A DNA stretch of 64,000 bases from Mycobacterium paraseoulense (GTDB lineage: Bacteria > Actinomycetota > Actinomycetes > Mycobacteriales > Mycobacteriaceae). The stretch is from contig NZ_AP022619.1 in NCBI RefSeq assembly GCF_010731655.1, positions 4,960,001 through 5,024,000 of the forward strand, read 5' to 3'. Under the pieces are notes generated by a model. The model was given only the letters and a program-made list of their open reading frames with translations, ran no database searches and was not told the DNA's origin. The translations under genes and the position numbers were made by a program. Shown here piece after piece: positions 30,577 to 39,199 of the stretch. Position 1 is the stretch's first letter. Every line of letters begins with the position of its first letter.

Positions 30577-31704
30577 CTACTCGGAGTTCGATGTGTCGCC
30601 GGGGCCGATCGCGTCGACGGCGCTCGAGACCCGTGCCCGGAAGTCGACCGACAGCGGGATGTATCCGATCTTCGCGAGGTCGACCTGGCCGGGACCGATC
30701 GCTGCCTGCAGGAACGCCCTGACCGCCTTGGCCACGTCGGCGCTGGGATAGGTCGAACAGACGATCTCGTACGTGGCCAACACGATCGGGTAGACGTCGG
30801 GTTGGGCCGGGTTGTAGAACGACGAGAGGTCGAGTACGAGGTTGTTGCCGTCGCCGACGACTTTGGCGCCGGAGATCGTCTTGCCGACCGCGTCGGCGCC
30901 GATCCGGACTGGCCGTAACGACCTGCGGCTGGCCGGCGTCTTGATCTCCGCGGCGAAAAGTCCTTCCTTGAGCGCGAACGACAGCTCGTTGTAGCTGATC
31001 GCGCCCTCGGTGGTCCGCACCAGCGCCGCGGTGCCGGCGTTGCCCGCGGCACCGGTTCCCACACCGCCGTTGAACGCCTTGCCCGTGCCCTTGTTCCACG
31101 CCCCGCCGGCCGCGGCCTGCAAATAGGACTGGAAGTTGTCGGTGGTGCCCGAGGCGTCGCTGCGGTAGATGACGTGGATGTCCTCGGCCGGCATGGAGGC
31201 GTTGAGCGCGGTGAGGGCCGGATCGTCCCAGCGCGTGATGGCCCCGTTGAAGATCTTGGCCAGCGTGGGACCGTCGAGCACCAACGAATCGGCGGCGGCG
31301 AGGTTGTAGGTGATGGCCAGCGGGCCGAACACCACCGGCAGGTTCCACGCATCGGCACCGCCGCATCGCCGCTTCGCGGCAGCGTATTGGTCGGGCGTCA
31401 GCGGTATGTCGGACCCGGCGAAATCGGTTTTGCCGGCCAGGAAATCGCTGACCCCGGCACCGGACCCGTTGGCCGTGTAGTTGAGGTTCTGCCCGGGGCA
31501 GGCCTTGGTGTAGGCGGCGATGAACCGGGTCATCGCATTGGCTTGCGCGGTCGATCCGCTGGCCAACAAGTTCTGGTCACCGCCGCAGTTGACCTTCGCC
31601 CCAGCGGTATACGGCAGCGTCGCGGGAGCGTTGCTGCATGCCGTAAGCGCCAGGGCGCCCGCAGCCAGCGTGCTCGTGATGACAGCCAATCGATTGCGCG
31701 TCAC
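30577..31704 (-). CDS. pstS: PstS-like phosphate-binding lipoprotein
   Basis: The protein has 375 residues. A signal peptide ends at a lipobox, LALTAC with lipid Cys23. The mature part is a periplasmic binding protein: [16 protein letters not shown] and [27 protein letters not shown] are the phosphate-binding segments, followed by [16 protein letters not shown]. It captures phosphate at the cell surface for a Pst transporter. No pstA, pstB or pstC gene is next to it, so it is an orphan. It is convergent with the DUF4436 gene, 13 bp away. Confidence 0.9.
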   Translation of the reverse strand: MTRNRLAVITSTLAAGALALTACSNAPATLPYTAGAKVNCGGDQNLLASGSTAQANAMTRFIAAYTKACPGQNLNYTANGSGAGVSDFLAGKTDFAGSDIPLTPDQYAAAKRRCGGADAWNLPVVFGPLAITYNLAAADSLVLDGPTLAKIFNGAITRWDDPALTALNASMPAEDIHVIYRSDASGTTDNFQSYLQAAAGGAWNKGTGKAFNGGVGTGAAGNAGTAALVRTTEGAISYNELSFALKEGLFAAEIKTPASRRSLRPVRIGADAVGKTISGAKVVGDGNNLVLDLSSFYNPAQPDVYPIVLATYEIVCSTYPSADVAKAVRAFLQAAIGPGQVDLAKIGYIPLSVDFRARVSSAVDAIGPGDTSNSE

Positions 31705-31983
31705 TTGATGATTTCCTTGCGGGCAATAGATCCGGGGGTGTGACGTCGGCGGCGACGAGGCACATGTCGAGACTTACCGTCATCGAACGCGCAAGCAAAC
31801 CAAATTCAGGTGAACTGGCTGGTTTGCCCAAGCGAACAGCGGATGTCGTTCGGCGGTAATCCCTTCGAGCGTAAGGGGATTCATCTCGTCCCGCGAACGA
31901 CGCGTTTGGTCGTGAGGCTCCCGACAGTTATCCGCGCATGCGCGCGTTGCTCTGGTCGCGGCACCGGCGGTTCGCGGTAGTCC

Positions 31984-31989
31984 TACGCT
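31984..31989 (+). promoter_or_regulatory. -10 element for leaderless FGE mRNA
   Basis: TACGCT is followed by 6 nt and then GTG at 31996, the same arrangement as upstream of atsA. The shared motif suggests that the sulfatase and its activator use similar promoters. Confidence 0.5.
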
Positions 31990-31992
31990 GAG

Positions 31993-32886
31993 GTGGTGCT
32001 TACCGAGCTGGTCGATTTGCCTGGCGGGTCTTTCCGCATGGGCTCGACGAGCTTCTACCCCGAAGAGGCGCCCATTCACACCGTCACCGTGGGCCCGTTC
32101 GCGATGGAGCGGCACCCGGTGACCAATGCGCAGTTCGCCGAATTCGTCGCCGCCACAGGCTATGTGACGGTTGCCGAGCAACCGATCGACCCTGCGCTCT
32201 ACCCCGGGGCCGATCCCAATGATCTGTGCCCGGGTGCCATGGTCTTTCGCCCGACGCCTGGGCCGGTGGACCTGCGTGACTGGCGCCAATGGTGGCACTG
32301 GGTGCCGGGGTCGAGCTGGTGCCATCCGTTCGGACCTGACAGCGACATCGCAGACCGTCCCGACCATCCGGTGGTGCAGGTGGCCTATCCGGACGCCGCG
32401 GCCTACGCCCGCTGGTCGGGCCGGCGCCTGCCCAGTGAAGCCGAATGGGAGTATGCGGCGCGCGCCGGAAGCGTGACGACCTACTCCTGGGGTGACGAGG
32501 CCATGCCCGATGGCAGGCTGATGGCCAACACCTGGCAAGGCGACTTTCCCTACCGCAACGAAGGTGCGCTCGGCTGGGTGGGGACATCTCCGGTGGGGGC
32601 GTTTCCGCCCAACGGGTTCGGACTGCTCGACATGATCGGCAACGTCTGGGAGTGGACCGCCACCGAGTTCTCCGCACACCACCGGCTCGATCAGCCGCCG
32701 AAAGCCTGTTGCGCCCCAACGGGACCCCCGAACCCCTCGGTCAACCAAGTCCTCAAGGGCGGATCGCACCTGTGCGCGCCGGAGTATTGCCACCGCTACC
32801 GCCCGGCGGCCCGGTCGCCGCAGTCGCAGGACTCGTCGACCTCCCACATCGGGTTTCGCTGCGCGGCCGACCCGGCGACCCCCTAG
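31993..32886 (+). CDS. Formylglycine-generating enzyme (Rv0712-like)
   Basis: The protein has up to 297 residues and spans the FGE-sulfatase fold. It begins VDLPGGSFRMGSTSFYPEEAP; other blocks are HPVTNAQFAEFVAATGYVT, RLPSEAEWEYAARAG and NVWEWT. The copper-binding active-site pair is Cys-x4-Cys in HLCAPEYCHRY (Cys261 and Cys266). The enzyme uses oxygen to convert the Cys of CxPxR in sulfatases to formylglycine, so its clear client is the arylsulfatase at 26575. A start at GTG 31996 fits a leaderless transcript; GTG 31993 is one codon earlier. Confidence 0.93.
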   Translation: MVLTELVDLPGGSFRMGSTSFYPEEAPIHTVTVGPFAMERHPVTNAQFAEFVAATGYVTVAEQPIDPALYPGADPNDLCPGAMVFRPTPGPVDLRDWRQWWHWVPGSSWCHPFGPDSDIADRPDHPVVQVAYPDAAAYARWSGRRLPSEAEWEYAARAGSVTTYSWGDEAMPDGRLMANTWQGDFPYRNEGALGWVGTSPVGAFPPNGFGLLDMIGNVWEWTATEFSAHHRLDQPPKACCAPTGPPNPSVNQVLKGGSHLCAPEYCHRYRPAARSPQSQDSSTSHIGFRCAADPATP

Positions 32887-33114
32887 CAAACGGTTCGCCC
32901 TGGCGCGCTCCGGGGTGCCTTTCCGGGCCGTCGTCCGGCGGGTGAACCCATGATGTCCAACGGATGACGGAACCGCCGGGCGCACGCGGACATGGGAATT
33001 CGCCGCGCGATCAGCATGGCCGTTCGCTAGCATCCCACCACGTGGCGCCCCGACACAGTGGACCTCGGCAGCCATCCCCGCGCGGCCCCAGCAAGCGGTC
33101 CCGGCGGTCGACCG

Positions 33115-34092
33115 ATGACGTCTGAGGCGCCGGCGGCGCCCCAATCACCGGTCGGCGCGCCGGCCGTGGCGGCAAAGAAGAGGAAAAAATCGGCGGGCCA
33201 GGTAAAGCCACCGAAGCTGAAGAAGTCACAGATCGAGATCGGTGTGGCCATTCTGGTCACCGTCTTCATCACCTATGCGCTCTCGCTGCTCGGCGTCCAC
33301 GCGCTGCAGCGGGAATCGGGTCCGCTCCCTCCTCTGGATCTGAGCCAGGGCGGGGGCGACGCGACCATCGTGCAGTTACGCGTCGAGGAGCTGAAACCCG
33401 TCGCGAATCGCCTCACCGTGAACGTGCTTGTCTATCCGGGGGTTGCCCAGTACGACCCACGATTCGACGTATTGGGCAACGACGTCGCCGTGCGGCTGTA
33501 TCCGACGAGCGACCTGGGGGATCTGAACTACCCCAGGGGGAAAGCTCCGGCGCAGCTCACCACCACCATCGAGGCGCACGGCAATCCCCGGAACTGGCCA
33601 TTCGACAAGTACAAGACCGAGCCGATCGCGGCCGACGCGTTCGTGGGCTCCGGTGACAACCGCAAGAAGGTGCCGGCCATCGTCGAGGTAACAGGATCAT
33701 TGGACGGTTGGAGCATCAATGTCGAGCGCGTCCGCGACCCGAGCGGCCTTCGGACGTCGCGGTCCATGGATACCGGCAACGTGGTTATCACCCTGGAAAG
33801 GGCCGACGGGCCGCTCGTCTTCGATCTGGTTATCTGCCTTGTCCTGATGGCGCTGCCGACCGTGGCGCTGTTGGTGGCCATCCCGATGGCGATGGGCAGG
33901 CGGAAGTTCGTGCCGCCGTTCGGCACGTGGTACGCCGCGATGTTGTTTGCCGTCGTGCCGCTGCGCACCATCCTTCCCGGCAGCCCACCGCCCGGTTCAT
34001 GGATCGACCAAGCCCTGGTGCAATGGGTGCTACTGGCCCTGGTGACGGCGATGAGCTTGTACATCTTTGCCTGGATCCGGCAAGGGGACTAG
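33115..34092 (+). CDS. DUF4436 family membrane protein, copy 2 (Rv0713-like)
   Basis: The protein has 325 residues. The N terminus is Lys-rich (KKRKKSAGQVKPPKLKKSQ) and cytoplasmic, followed by a transmembrane helix, an outer domain with LTVNVLVYPGVAQYDPRF and RNWPFDKYKTEPIAADAF, and three C-terminal helices around PGSPPPGSWIDQA. It is clearly paralogous to the protein at 29628 and occupies the conserved site after the FGE gene. ATG 33115 was chosen; GTG 33058 would add 19 residues. No function is established. Confidence 0.82.
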   Translation: MTSEAPAAPQSPVGAPAVAAKKRKKSAGQVKPPKLKKSQIEIGVAILVTVFITYALSLLGVHALQRESGPLPPLDLSQGGGDATIVQLRVEELKPVANRLTVNVLVYPGVAQYDPRFDVLGNDVAVRLYPTSDLGDLNYPRGKAPAQLTTTIEAHGNPRNWPFDKYKTEPIAADAFVGSGDNRKKVPAIVEVTGSLDGWSINVERVRDPSGLRTSRSMDTGNVVITLERADGPLVFDLVICLVLMALPTVALLVAIPMAMGRRKFVPPFGTWYAAMLFAVVPLRTILPGSPPPGSWIDQALVQWVLLALVTAMSLYIFAWIRQGD

Positions 34093-34133
34093 CGCGTCGA
34101 TCTTCGTCGGTCCGGGGTGACATAGTCGAATTT

Positions 34134-34440
34134 ATGTTCGATTCGAGGGTGTCGTCGGTGGAGGTGATCGCGGCGTTCGATGAGCTTTTCGAGCGGCGCT
34201 ATCCGAGTTGGCCGCCGCGGCCAGGCGGATGGCGCTGATCCACCCCGGCCACGCCCCACCCGAGCCGGGCTATCTGCCCTCGCCGGCGTTGGCCGATTTC
34301 GTGCGGTGCCGCGATCTGACCTGCCGCTGGCCCGGTTGTGATCAGCCGGCGCTGGCCTGCGACCTCGACCACACCATCGCCTATGCCCAAGGTGGGCCCA
34401 CCCACGCCGCCAACCTCAAATGCTTGTGCCGCACCCACTG
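34134..34440 (+). pseudogene. 5' remnant of a DUF222/HNH (REP13E12-type) gene
   Basis: An ATG at 34134 opens a 34-codon frame (MFDSRVSSVEVIAAFDELFERR). In another frame the HNH part follows at once: GYLPSPALADFVRCRDLTCRWPGCDQP, then DLDHTIAYAQGGPTHAANLKCLCRTH. The large DUF222 middle is missing and the frame is shifted. Homology ends at about 34440; the rest of the domain reappears at 37579. REP13E12 copies are repeated in mycobacteria, and one serves as the integration site of phage-like element phiRv1. Confidence 0.83.
34430..34437. repeat. Left copy of 8-bp direct repeat CGCACCCA
   Basis: CGCACCCA here and at 37579-37586 bracket the 3.1-kb segment that interrupts the HNH gene. It encodes part of CRTH in both flanks, so it may be a target duplication or simply the shared gene sequence at the junction. 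Confidence 0.55.
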
Positions 34441-34448
34441 TCGGACCA

Positions 34449-34945
34449 TCACGTTCTGGAGCCGTGTCGGCCCGCACCGTCGGCGAACCGCTTCGCGCCT
34501 GACTGCAATTCGGATGTCAAACGCGACAGACTGTTGAACTCGAAGTCCATGGCCTCGGCCTCGCTTCGACCCCATTGGTACAGCGTCGACAGGCGGTCCG
34601 AGCGCAGGCGCATCTGCGGCAGCGCCGAGAGTTCAGCAGCTAGCTCCTCTGCTGCCTCGCGGGCTGTGCCAGTTGGTACGACGCGATTCGCCAACCCGAT
34701 AGCTAGCGCCTCGGTCGCGTCGACAGAACGTCCGGTGAGGGTCAGATCCATTGCCCGACTGTGTCCGATCAGTCGGGGCAGTCGGACGGTGCCGCCGTCG
34801 ATCAGCGGCAATCCCCAGCGTCGGCAGAACACGCCGAAGACGGCATCCGCCGGGCCTCCGGACGATTCATGATCACAGTGGTGACGGGGCCGTTCTTCTC
34901 GACCCGAACACCGCCGACGCCCTTGGGTTCAGTCGTCGTGCCCAC
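34449..34945 (-). pseudogene. Enoyl-CoA hydratase/isomerase pseudogene
   Basis: The reading starts near 34945 with GVRVEKNGPVTTVIMNRPEAR, the typical crotonase N terminus. It then jumps, with a frame change near 34832, to FCRRWGLPLIDGGTVRLPRLIG and continues GHSRAMDLTLTGRSVDATEALAIGLANRVV to the end. About 100 central residues, including the oxyanion-hole AVAGHAVGGG-type segment, are missing. The deletion must inactivate it. It lies inside the segment inserted into the HNH gene. Confidence 0.82.
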
Positions 34946-35055
34946 GACCTCGACGTTACCCGCACCACCCGGGTCTACCGGTAGATTTCCTGCGACGTGC
35001 CCGCTGCGCCTGTAGCGGATCTGACCGTTGAACACTCTCAGATTGTTCTTTAGCC

Positions 35056-35318
35056 AACGCTGATCTCCGCCAATCGAGAGGAGTCTGTTTTCGCCGACGC
35101 CGACGCACTGGACCTCGCCCGCGCACCGAACAAGCATCTGCCTTCGCTTCGGGCACCACTATTGCCTCGGCCATCAGCTGGCGCGATTGGAGGGCCGCAT
35201 CGCGATCACCCAATCGCTGCAGGGGTTCGACAATCTGGAGATCACCGTCCCCCGGAACAGCCTGCGACTGCGCCCCATCGGGTCGCTCCGGGGCCTGGAA
35301 TCCCTGCCGATCGTCTGA
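35056..35318 (+). pseudogene. Cytochrome P450 C-terminal remnant
   Basis: Restoring two single-base losses around 35140-35150 gives a P450 heme loop: APNKHL, then FGHHYCLGHQLARLEGRIAI. The final part reads LEITVPRNSLRLRPIGSLRGLESLPIV before the stop at 35316-35318. Only the last 85 or so residues remain. It ends 2 bp from the stop of the intact P450 gene on the other strand and is a different P450. Confidence 0.72.
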
Positions 35319-35319
35319 G

Positions 35320-36522
35320 CTAGATGAACGCGGGCATCGATTCCCAGCCTCGGACAGCCGACGCTGATGATAAGTGTGCGTTCTGGGTGTCGATGTCCCA
35401 TTCGGGGAAGCGCTTGAGGATTTCCTCGAGCGCGATTCGTGCCTCCAACCTGGCGAGCGCCGCTCCTAGGCAGAAGTGAGCTCCGACGCTGAATGCCAGG
35501 TGCTGACGCGGCTGGCGATGGATGTCGAACGTGTCTCCGTCAGGCGGGAATTGGCGATGGTCGCGGCAAGCTGATGCGATCAGCGGCATCATGACGCTGC
35601 CTTCGGGCACGGTGTGGCCGTACCACTCGGTATCACGGGTGACGTAGCGGGCGAGGTGCGGTAAGGGGGATTCGTAGCGCAGCAGTTCCTCGATCGTCTG
35701 CGGAATCAACCGATGGTCGGCTGCGATTTCGCGCCGCTGGTCGGGATGGTCGGCGAGAACTTTTCCGGCCCAGCCGAGCAGTCGGGTGGTGGTCTCGTTG
35801 CCTGCGGAGGCGACGAGGCTGATGTAAAACAGGATTTCGTCGCGGGTCAGGGTTCGGCGGACTCCTGTCTCATCGTCGAATTCGACGTTGAGGAGCTCAG
35901 TTGTGATGTCGTCGGAGGGGTGTTCGGCGCGCCAGTCGAGATAGGCGGAAAACACCTCGTCGTAGTTGTTGATGCCCTCCGAGGCCAGGGTCATGGGTTG
36001 GCCGGCCTCGGTGAGCAAGAACGCATTCGAGCGATCCCGGACATGTTCTTGGTCGTCTTCGGGAATGCCGACCAGCATTCCGATGACTCTCATCGGCATC
36101 TGAGCGCCGAGATCGGCGATGAAATCGAAACGGCCGGTGCCGACGAGGGGGTCGAGACATTGTGCGCAAAACGCGCGAATCTTGTCCTCGAGTTCGGCGA
36201 TCTTGCGGGGGGTGAACATCCGCGCGAGCAATTTACGATGGATGTCATGAACCGGTGGGTCTTCGAAAACGATGATGCCGGGCGGTATCTCGATGTTGGC
36301 CTTGATCACTTCAAGGATCATTCCGCGGGCTGAACTGAACGTGCCGGTGTCGACAAGCGCACGACTGACGTCCTGGAACCGACTGAGCGCATAGAAATCG
36401 TATTGCTCGTTGTAGTACAGCGGCGACTCCTCGCGCAGCCGCCGGAACACTGGGTAGGGATCGGCCAGAAGTTCCACATCGTAGGGGTCGTACCGAATGT
36501 CGTTGACCTCAGTTACGGTCAT
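35320..36522 (-). CDS. Cytochrome P450
   Basis: The protein has 400 residues. The oxygen-activating I helix is SAGNETTTRLLGWAG, the ExxR motif is EELLRYES, and the heme loop FSVGAHFCLGAALARLE carries the Cys ligand. It should hydroxylate a hydrophobic substrate with electrons from a ferredoxin; no ferredoxin gene is adjacent. The start at 36522 is set by AGGAGG 8 nt upstream; the reading frame extends 25 codons further without that support. It lies in the inserted segment with a divergent TetR gene, a likely regulator. The CYP family cannot be fixed by eye. Confidence 0.93.
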   Translation of the reverse strand: MTVTEVNDIRYDPYDVELLADPYPVFRRLREESPLYYNEQYDFYALSRFQDVSRALVDTGTFSSARGMILEVIKANIEIPPGIIVFEDPPVHDIHRKLLARMFTPRKIAELEDKIRAFCAQCLDPLVGTGRFDFIADLGAQMPMRVIGMLVGIPEDDQEHVRDRSNAFLLTEAGQPMTLASEGINNYDEVFSAYLDWRAEHPSDDITTELLNVEFDDETGVRRTLTRDEILFYISLVASAGNETTTRLLGWAGKVLADHPDQRREIAADHRLIPQTIEELLRYESPLPHLARYVTRDTEWYGHTVPEGSVMMPLIASACRDHRQFPPDGDTFDIHRQPRQHLAFSVGAHFCLGAALARLEARIALEEILKRFPEWDIDTQNAHLSSASAVRGWESMPAFI

Positions 36523-36597
36523 GGTCCGTCCTCCTGGTGCAGTGGAACCTGCCGCGCTTCCTTGATGTATCACAGCAGACCTGGCACCAACTGACAA

Positions 36598-36821
36598 GAC
36601 AAATCAGAGCAGAATGTCGCGTCATCGTTGACTGTTGCGGATTCGCGTGGTGTGGTGAAGAGGAACTTCTGCGCGGCAGTCGCGCAACTGTTCTTGAGAT
36701 TTCGTACGAACTGGCACGTGTGAAGCGACAAGATGCCGTTGACCTCGGCCCCAGGTCGCAATACTTCTAGCTACAGGTTGTTACGTCATACCGAACTGGA
36801 GCACGATGATGGGCCTTACCC
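36598..36821. other. AT-rich divergent region between P450 and TetR genes
   Basis: This stretch has visibly lower GC content than the rest of the window and contains no supported gene. It should hold both promoters; no clear dyad was identified. Confidence 0.4.
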
Positions 36822-37505
36822 TTGCGTAGCCATGGATGGTCGGGCCGCACGCCGGCCTCCGATGAGGAAGCCGTCAACAGGATTCTGGACGCGGTTGACT
36901 CCCTGGTTGCCGAAGGCGGATCCGCCATCCGTGTCAGCGACGTGGCCCGCGTTCTGGGAGTGAGCCGCCAGACCATCTACCGTTACTTCCCTGGGGGGGA
37001 AGCGCTTGTGGTCGGCAGCCAGATGCGTTCGGCTAACGGCTTTCTCGATCGTTTAGCCGATCACCTGGGTGGGTGGACAAATCCGGCGGCTGCCGTCGTC
37101 GAGGGCGTAGCATTCGCGGCCGAGGAGTTCGCCGACGACCCGCTGATGGCGCGCGTCCTAGAGGCACGGTTACCGGGTGGCGCGTCGGCCTCGTTCACCG
37201 CCGGTGCGGCATTTGCTCTCGGACGAGAAATGTTCCGACGATATGACGTCGACTGGGCCTCCCATGGCTTCGACCACGCTGCGATGGACGACCTCATCGA
37301 ACTCGCTGTACGCACACTCCAGTCGGTTCTGCTCGATCCTCCCGAGCGGCCACTCAACCCAGTGGCACTCCGCAGTCTCGTGGGCAGATGGCTTGGACCG
37401 GCCGTCCTCTACCACCAGCTGACCCGCGACATCGATGCACTAACCGCTCTCACGCATGCCAGCCAACTGGCTTCCAGCGCTCGCGGATCAGTCAAATTGG
37501 CGTGA
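36822..37505 (+). CDS. TetR family transcriptional regulator
   Basis: The protein has 227 residues. The helix-turn-helix is NRILDAVDSLVAEGGSAIRV, then DVARVLGVSRQTIYRYFPGG. The start can only be TTG 36822, since an in-frame TGA lies at 36807. The 300-nt gap to the divergent P450 gene is notably AT-richer than its surroundings, which suggests acquired DNA or a complex promoter. Control of the P450 is inference from position. Confidence 0.85.
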   Translation: MRSHGWSGRTPASDEEAVNRILDAVDSLVAEGGSAIRVSDVARVLGVSRQTIYRYFPGGEALVVGSQMRSANGFLDRLADHLGGWTNPAAAVVEGVAFAAEEFADDPLMARVLEARLPGGASASFTAGAAFALGREMFRRYDVDWASHGFDHAAMDDLIELAVRTLQSVLLDPPERPLNPVALRSLVGRWLGPAVLYHQLTRDIDALTALTHASQLASSARGSVKLA

Positions 37506-37578
37506 CCAGAGCGCATCCAGCCACCCGGAGCTCCAACCCCCGACCAAACCCCCGTAGCTGAAGCGTTCTTCAGCCAGT

Positions 37579-37586
37579 CGCACCCA
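37579..37586. repeat. Right copy of 8-bp direct repeat CGCACCCA
   Basis: It matches 34430-34437 and marks where the HNH gene resumes. A small inverted repeat TGAAG-CGTT-CTTCA (37559-37572) ends just before it, inside the inserted segment. Confidence 0.55.
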
Positions 37587-37935
37587 TCATTTGGTGAAAA
37601 CGTTTTGGGGCTGGCGCGACCAGCAGCTGCCCGACGGCACGCTGATCTGGACCTCCCCGGCCCGGCGCACCTGCGTCACCACCCCGGGCAGCGCCCTGCT
37701 GTTTCCCAGCCTGTGCCGCGCCGTGGGCGGCATGCCCGCCCCCGAAGCCGACCCCCCACACGACTCCCACGCCCAACGCACCGCCATGATGCCCCGCCGC
37801 ACCCGCACCCGCACCCAACACCGCGCCACCCGCATCGCCACCGAACGCCGACACAACCGCCAGGCCCGGCTCGCCCGCCGAACCGCGAAAACCGGCCCCG
37901 CGCCACCTGGCGATAACGATCCACCGCCGTTCTAG
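37579..37935 (+). pseudogene. 3' remnant of the DUF222/HNH (REP13E12-type) gene
   Basis: The frame reads RTHHLVKTFWGWRDQQLPDG, then TLIWTSPARRTCVTTPGSALLFPSLC and a basic Arg/Thr-rich tail to the stop at 37935. This continues the HNH domain exactly where the remnant at 34440 ends (NLKCLCRTH). The two parts were one gene before the 3.1-kb interruption. Confidence 0.85.
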
Positions 37936-38056
37936 ATATGTGCGCCGGTGACCGCCGAAGAAGCGCTGACCTGGGCGACGGCCGATAAATGCGCCCGATT
38001 AAGCAGCGCTTCGACGCGCTGCGGCGGTACGCTTCGTGTGTCTAATTCTGGAGAAC

Positions 38057-38419
38057 ATGATCGTGAGATGCGTCGCTAAAGGTGTTGCGTTACTCATCGT
38101 GTGCGTTCCGTTCGTCGGGCCGCCGGGATTCGCGTCGGCCGACACAGCTGGCCCCAGCCACCTGGCCTCGGTGGAGAGCTGGCCGGACAACGCTTGCGGC
38201 GGCTTCTTCTCCTGGCATGTGATCAACGGCTCCAAAGACGCTCCGATCCGCGCGACCGTGGCGGTCCAACGCACAAAAGGTGCCGAGCAGTTCAACGATC
38301 AATACGTCTACAACCTCGCGCCCGCCGAGTCGAGCTTTGTCTCGTGCAGACGAATAATCGCCACTGACGGGCCTGCCTACGACATCACAGCCTGGTTGGT
38401 GGGCGCACAAAAAGCCTAG
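38057..38419 (+). CDS. Small secreted protein, function unknown
   Basis: The protein has 120 residues. A signal peptide with hydrophobic core ALLIVCVPFVG ends at a likely signal peptidase I site ASA-DTAG near residue 28. The mature part of about 92 residues has two Cys (NACGGFF and FVSCRR), which probably form a disulfide. No family was recognised. TACGCT at 38028-38033 would start transcription near 38040, 17 nt before this ATG. GTG 38036 is an alternative start. Confidence 0.68.
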   Translation: MIVRCVAKGVALLIVCVPFVGPPGFASADTAGPSHLASVESWPDNACGGFFSWHVINGSKDAPIRATVAVQRTKGAEQFNDQYVYNLAPAESSFVSCRRIIATDGPAYDITAWLVGAQKA

Positions 38420-38473
38420 GAAGCGATCGGGTCCTCCGAAGACCCACATCCGTTCTGGGTGCACGATTGCACA

Positions 38474-39010
38474 ATGCCCGCTTCGCTGCCCCCGTTGGCC
38501 GCCGAAGACCACGTCTGCGCCGCCTGTGCGGTGAGTTACCAGGACACTCGGGTCGAGGACGCGGTCGCCGTCATCGCCGGCCTGCCGGACGCCGCTCGGG
38601 AGGCGCTTTCCGCGATCTCGCCTGACGCGCGGCGGGTGCGGCCCAGCCCGGAAGTGTGGTCGGTCGCCGAGTACCTCTGCCACCTGCGCGACGTCTACGT
38701 CAGCTTCACCATCCGGCTGCACCGCGTCCGCACCGAGCAGCAGCCCGCCTGGGACCCGATGCTCAACGATCTGCGGGCCCGCCGCTTCCGCTACAACGCT
38801 TGCGACATCGACGCCACCCTCGACGAGCTGGCGGCCGCCGCCGCGGGGTTCCGCGACGAGGTCGCGCGCACCGATGATCGGGGCTGGGACCGCACCGGCA
38901 CCCGGTTACCGGGCGAGCAGCGCACCGCCCGCTGGCTCGTGCGCCAGGCCATGCACGAAGGCGTGCATCATCTCGGCGATATCCGCAACATCGGGGAAAC
39001 CGCTCGTTGA
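38474..39010 (+). CDS. DinB-like domain protein
   Basis: The protein has 178 residues. A four-helix DinB/YfiT-like fold is suggested by WSVAEYLCHLRDVYVSF near residue 64 and RQAMHEGVHHLGDIRNI near the C terminus, whose His residues are in the places used to bind metal. An N-terminal CAACAVSY pair of Cys is unusual. Related proteins are thiol-dependent transferases such as those using mycothiol, but the substrate is unknown. GTG 38459 would add 5 residues. Confidence 0.72.
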   Translation: MPASLPPLAAEDHVCAACAVSYQDTRVEDAVAVIAGLPDAAREALSAISPDARRVRPSPEVWSVAEYLCHLRDVYVSFTIRLHRVRTEQQPAWDPMLNDLRARRFRYNACDIDATLDELAAAAAGFRDEVARTDDRGWDRTGTRLPGEQRTARWLVRQAMHEGVHHLGDIRNIGETAR

Positions 39011-39029
39011 ATCGGCCTCGGCCGCGAAT

Positions 39030-39076
39030 TTGGCTCTGAGCTGGTCGTCCCCTAGACTCTAGGGGTTGCCTTGGGC
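39030..39076 (+). promoter_or_regulatory. spc operon promoter with palindrome over the -10
   Basis: TTGGCT (39030-39035), 17 bp, TAGACT (39053-39058), 5 nt, then GGTTGCCTTGGGC (39064-39076), matching the S10 promoter layout and 13-mer. A perfect palindrome CCCCTAGACTCTAGGGG (39049-39065) covers the -10 and the start point and may be a regulator site. The leader to rplN is about 136 nt. Confidence 0.72.
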
Positions 39077-39199
39077 AGACCTCGGCCGGTGCGAATCGGC
39101 CCCGCGTGCCCTTCGGTGACAAAGACCGCGCATGTCAGGTTATTCGGTGGGCTGTGGCTTGCCTCCTGCCGTGCACACGCAACCAGGTCAGGAGATCGA

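Noticed and set aside
34208..34537. HNH protein as an intact small gene
   Set aside because: The DUF222 part is missing, the N terminus is in another frame, and the domain is cut in the middle and resumes at 37579.
36570..36761. Small minus-strand gene between the P450 and TetR genes
   Set aside because: It has no ribosome site and no recognisable domain, and it occupies the probable divergent promoter region.
37676..37924. Minus-strand Gly/Arg-rich frame opposite the 3' HNH remnant
   Set aside because: It looks like a PGRS-type protein only because it is the antisense of a Pro/Thr/Arg-rich tail.
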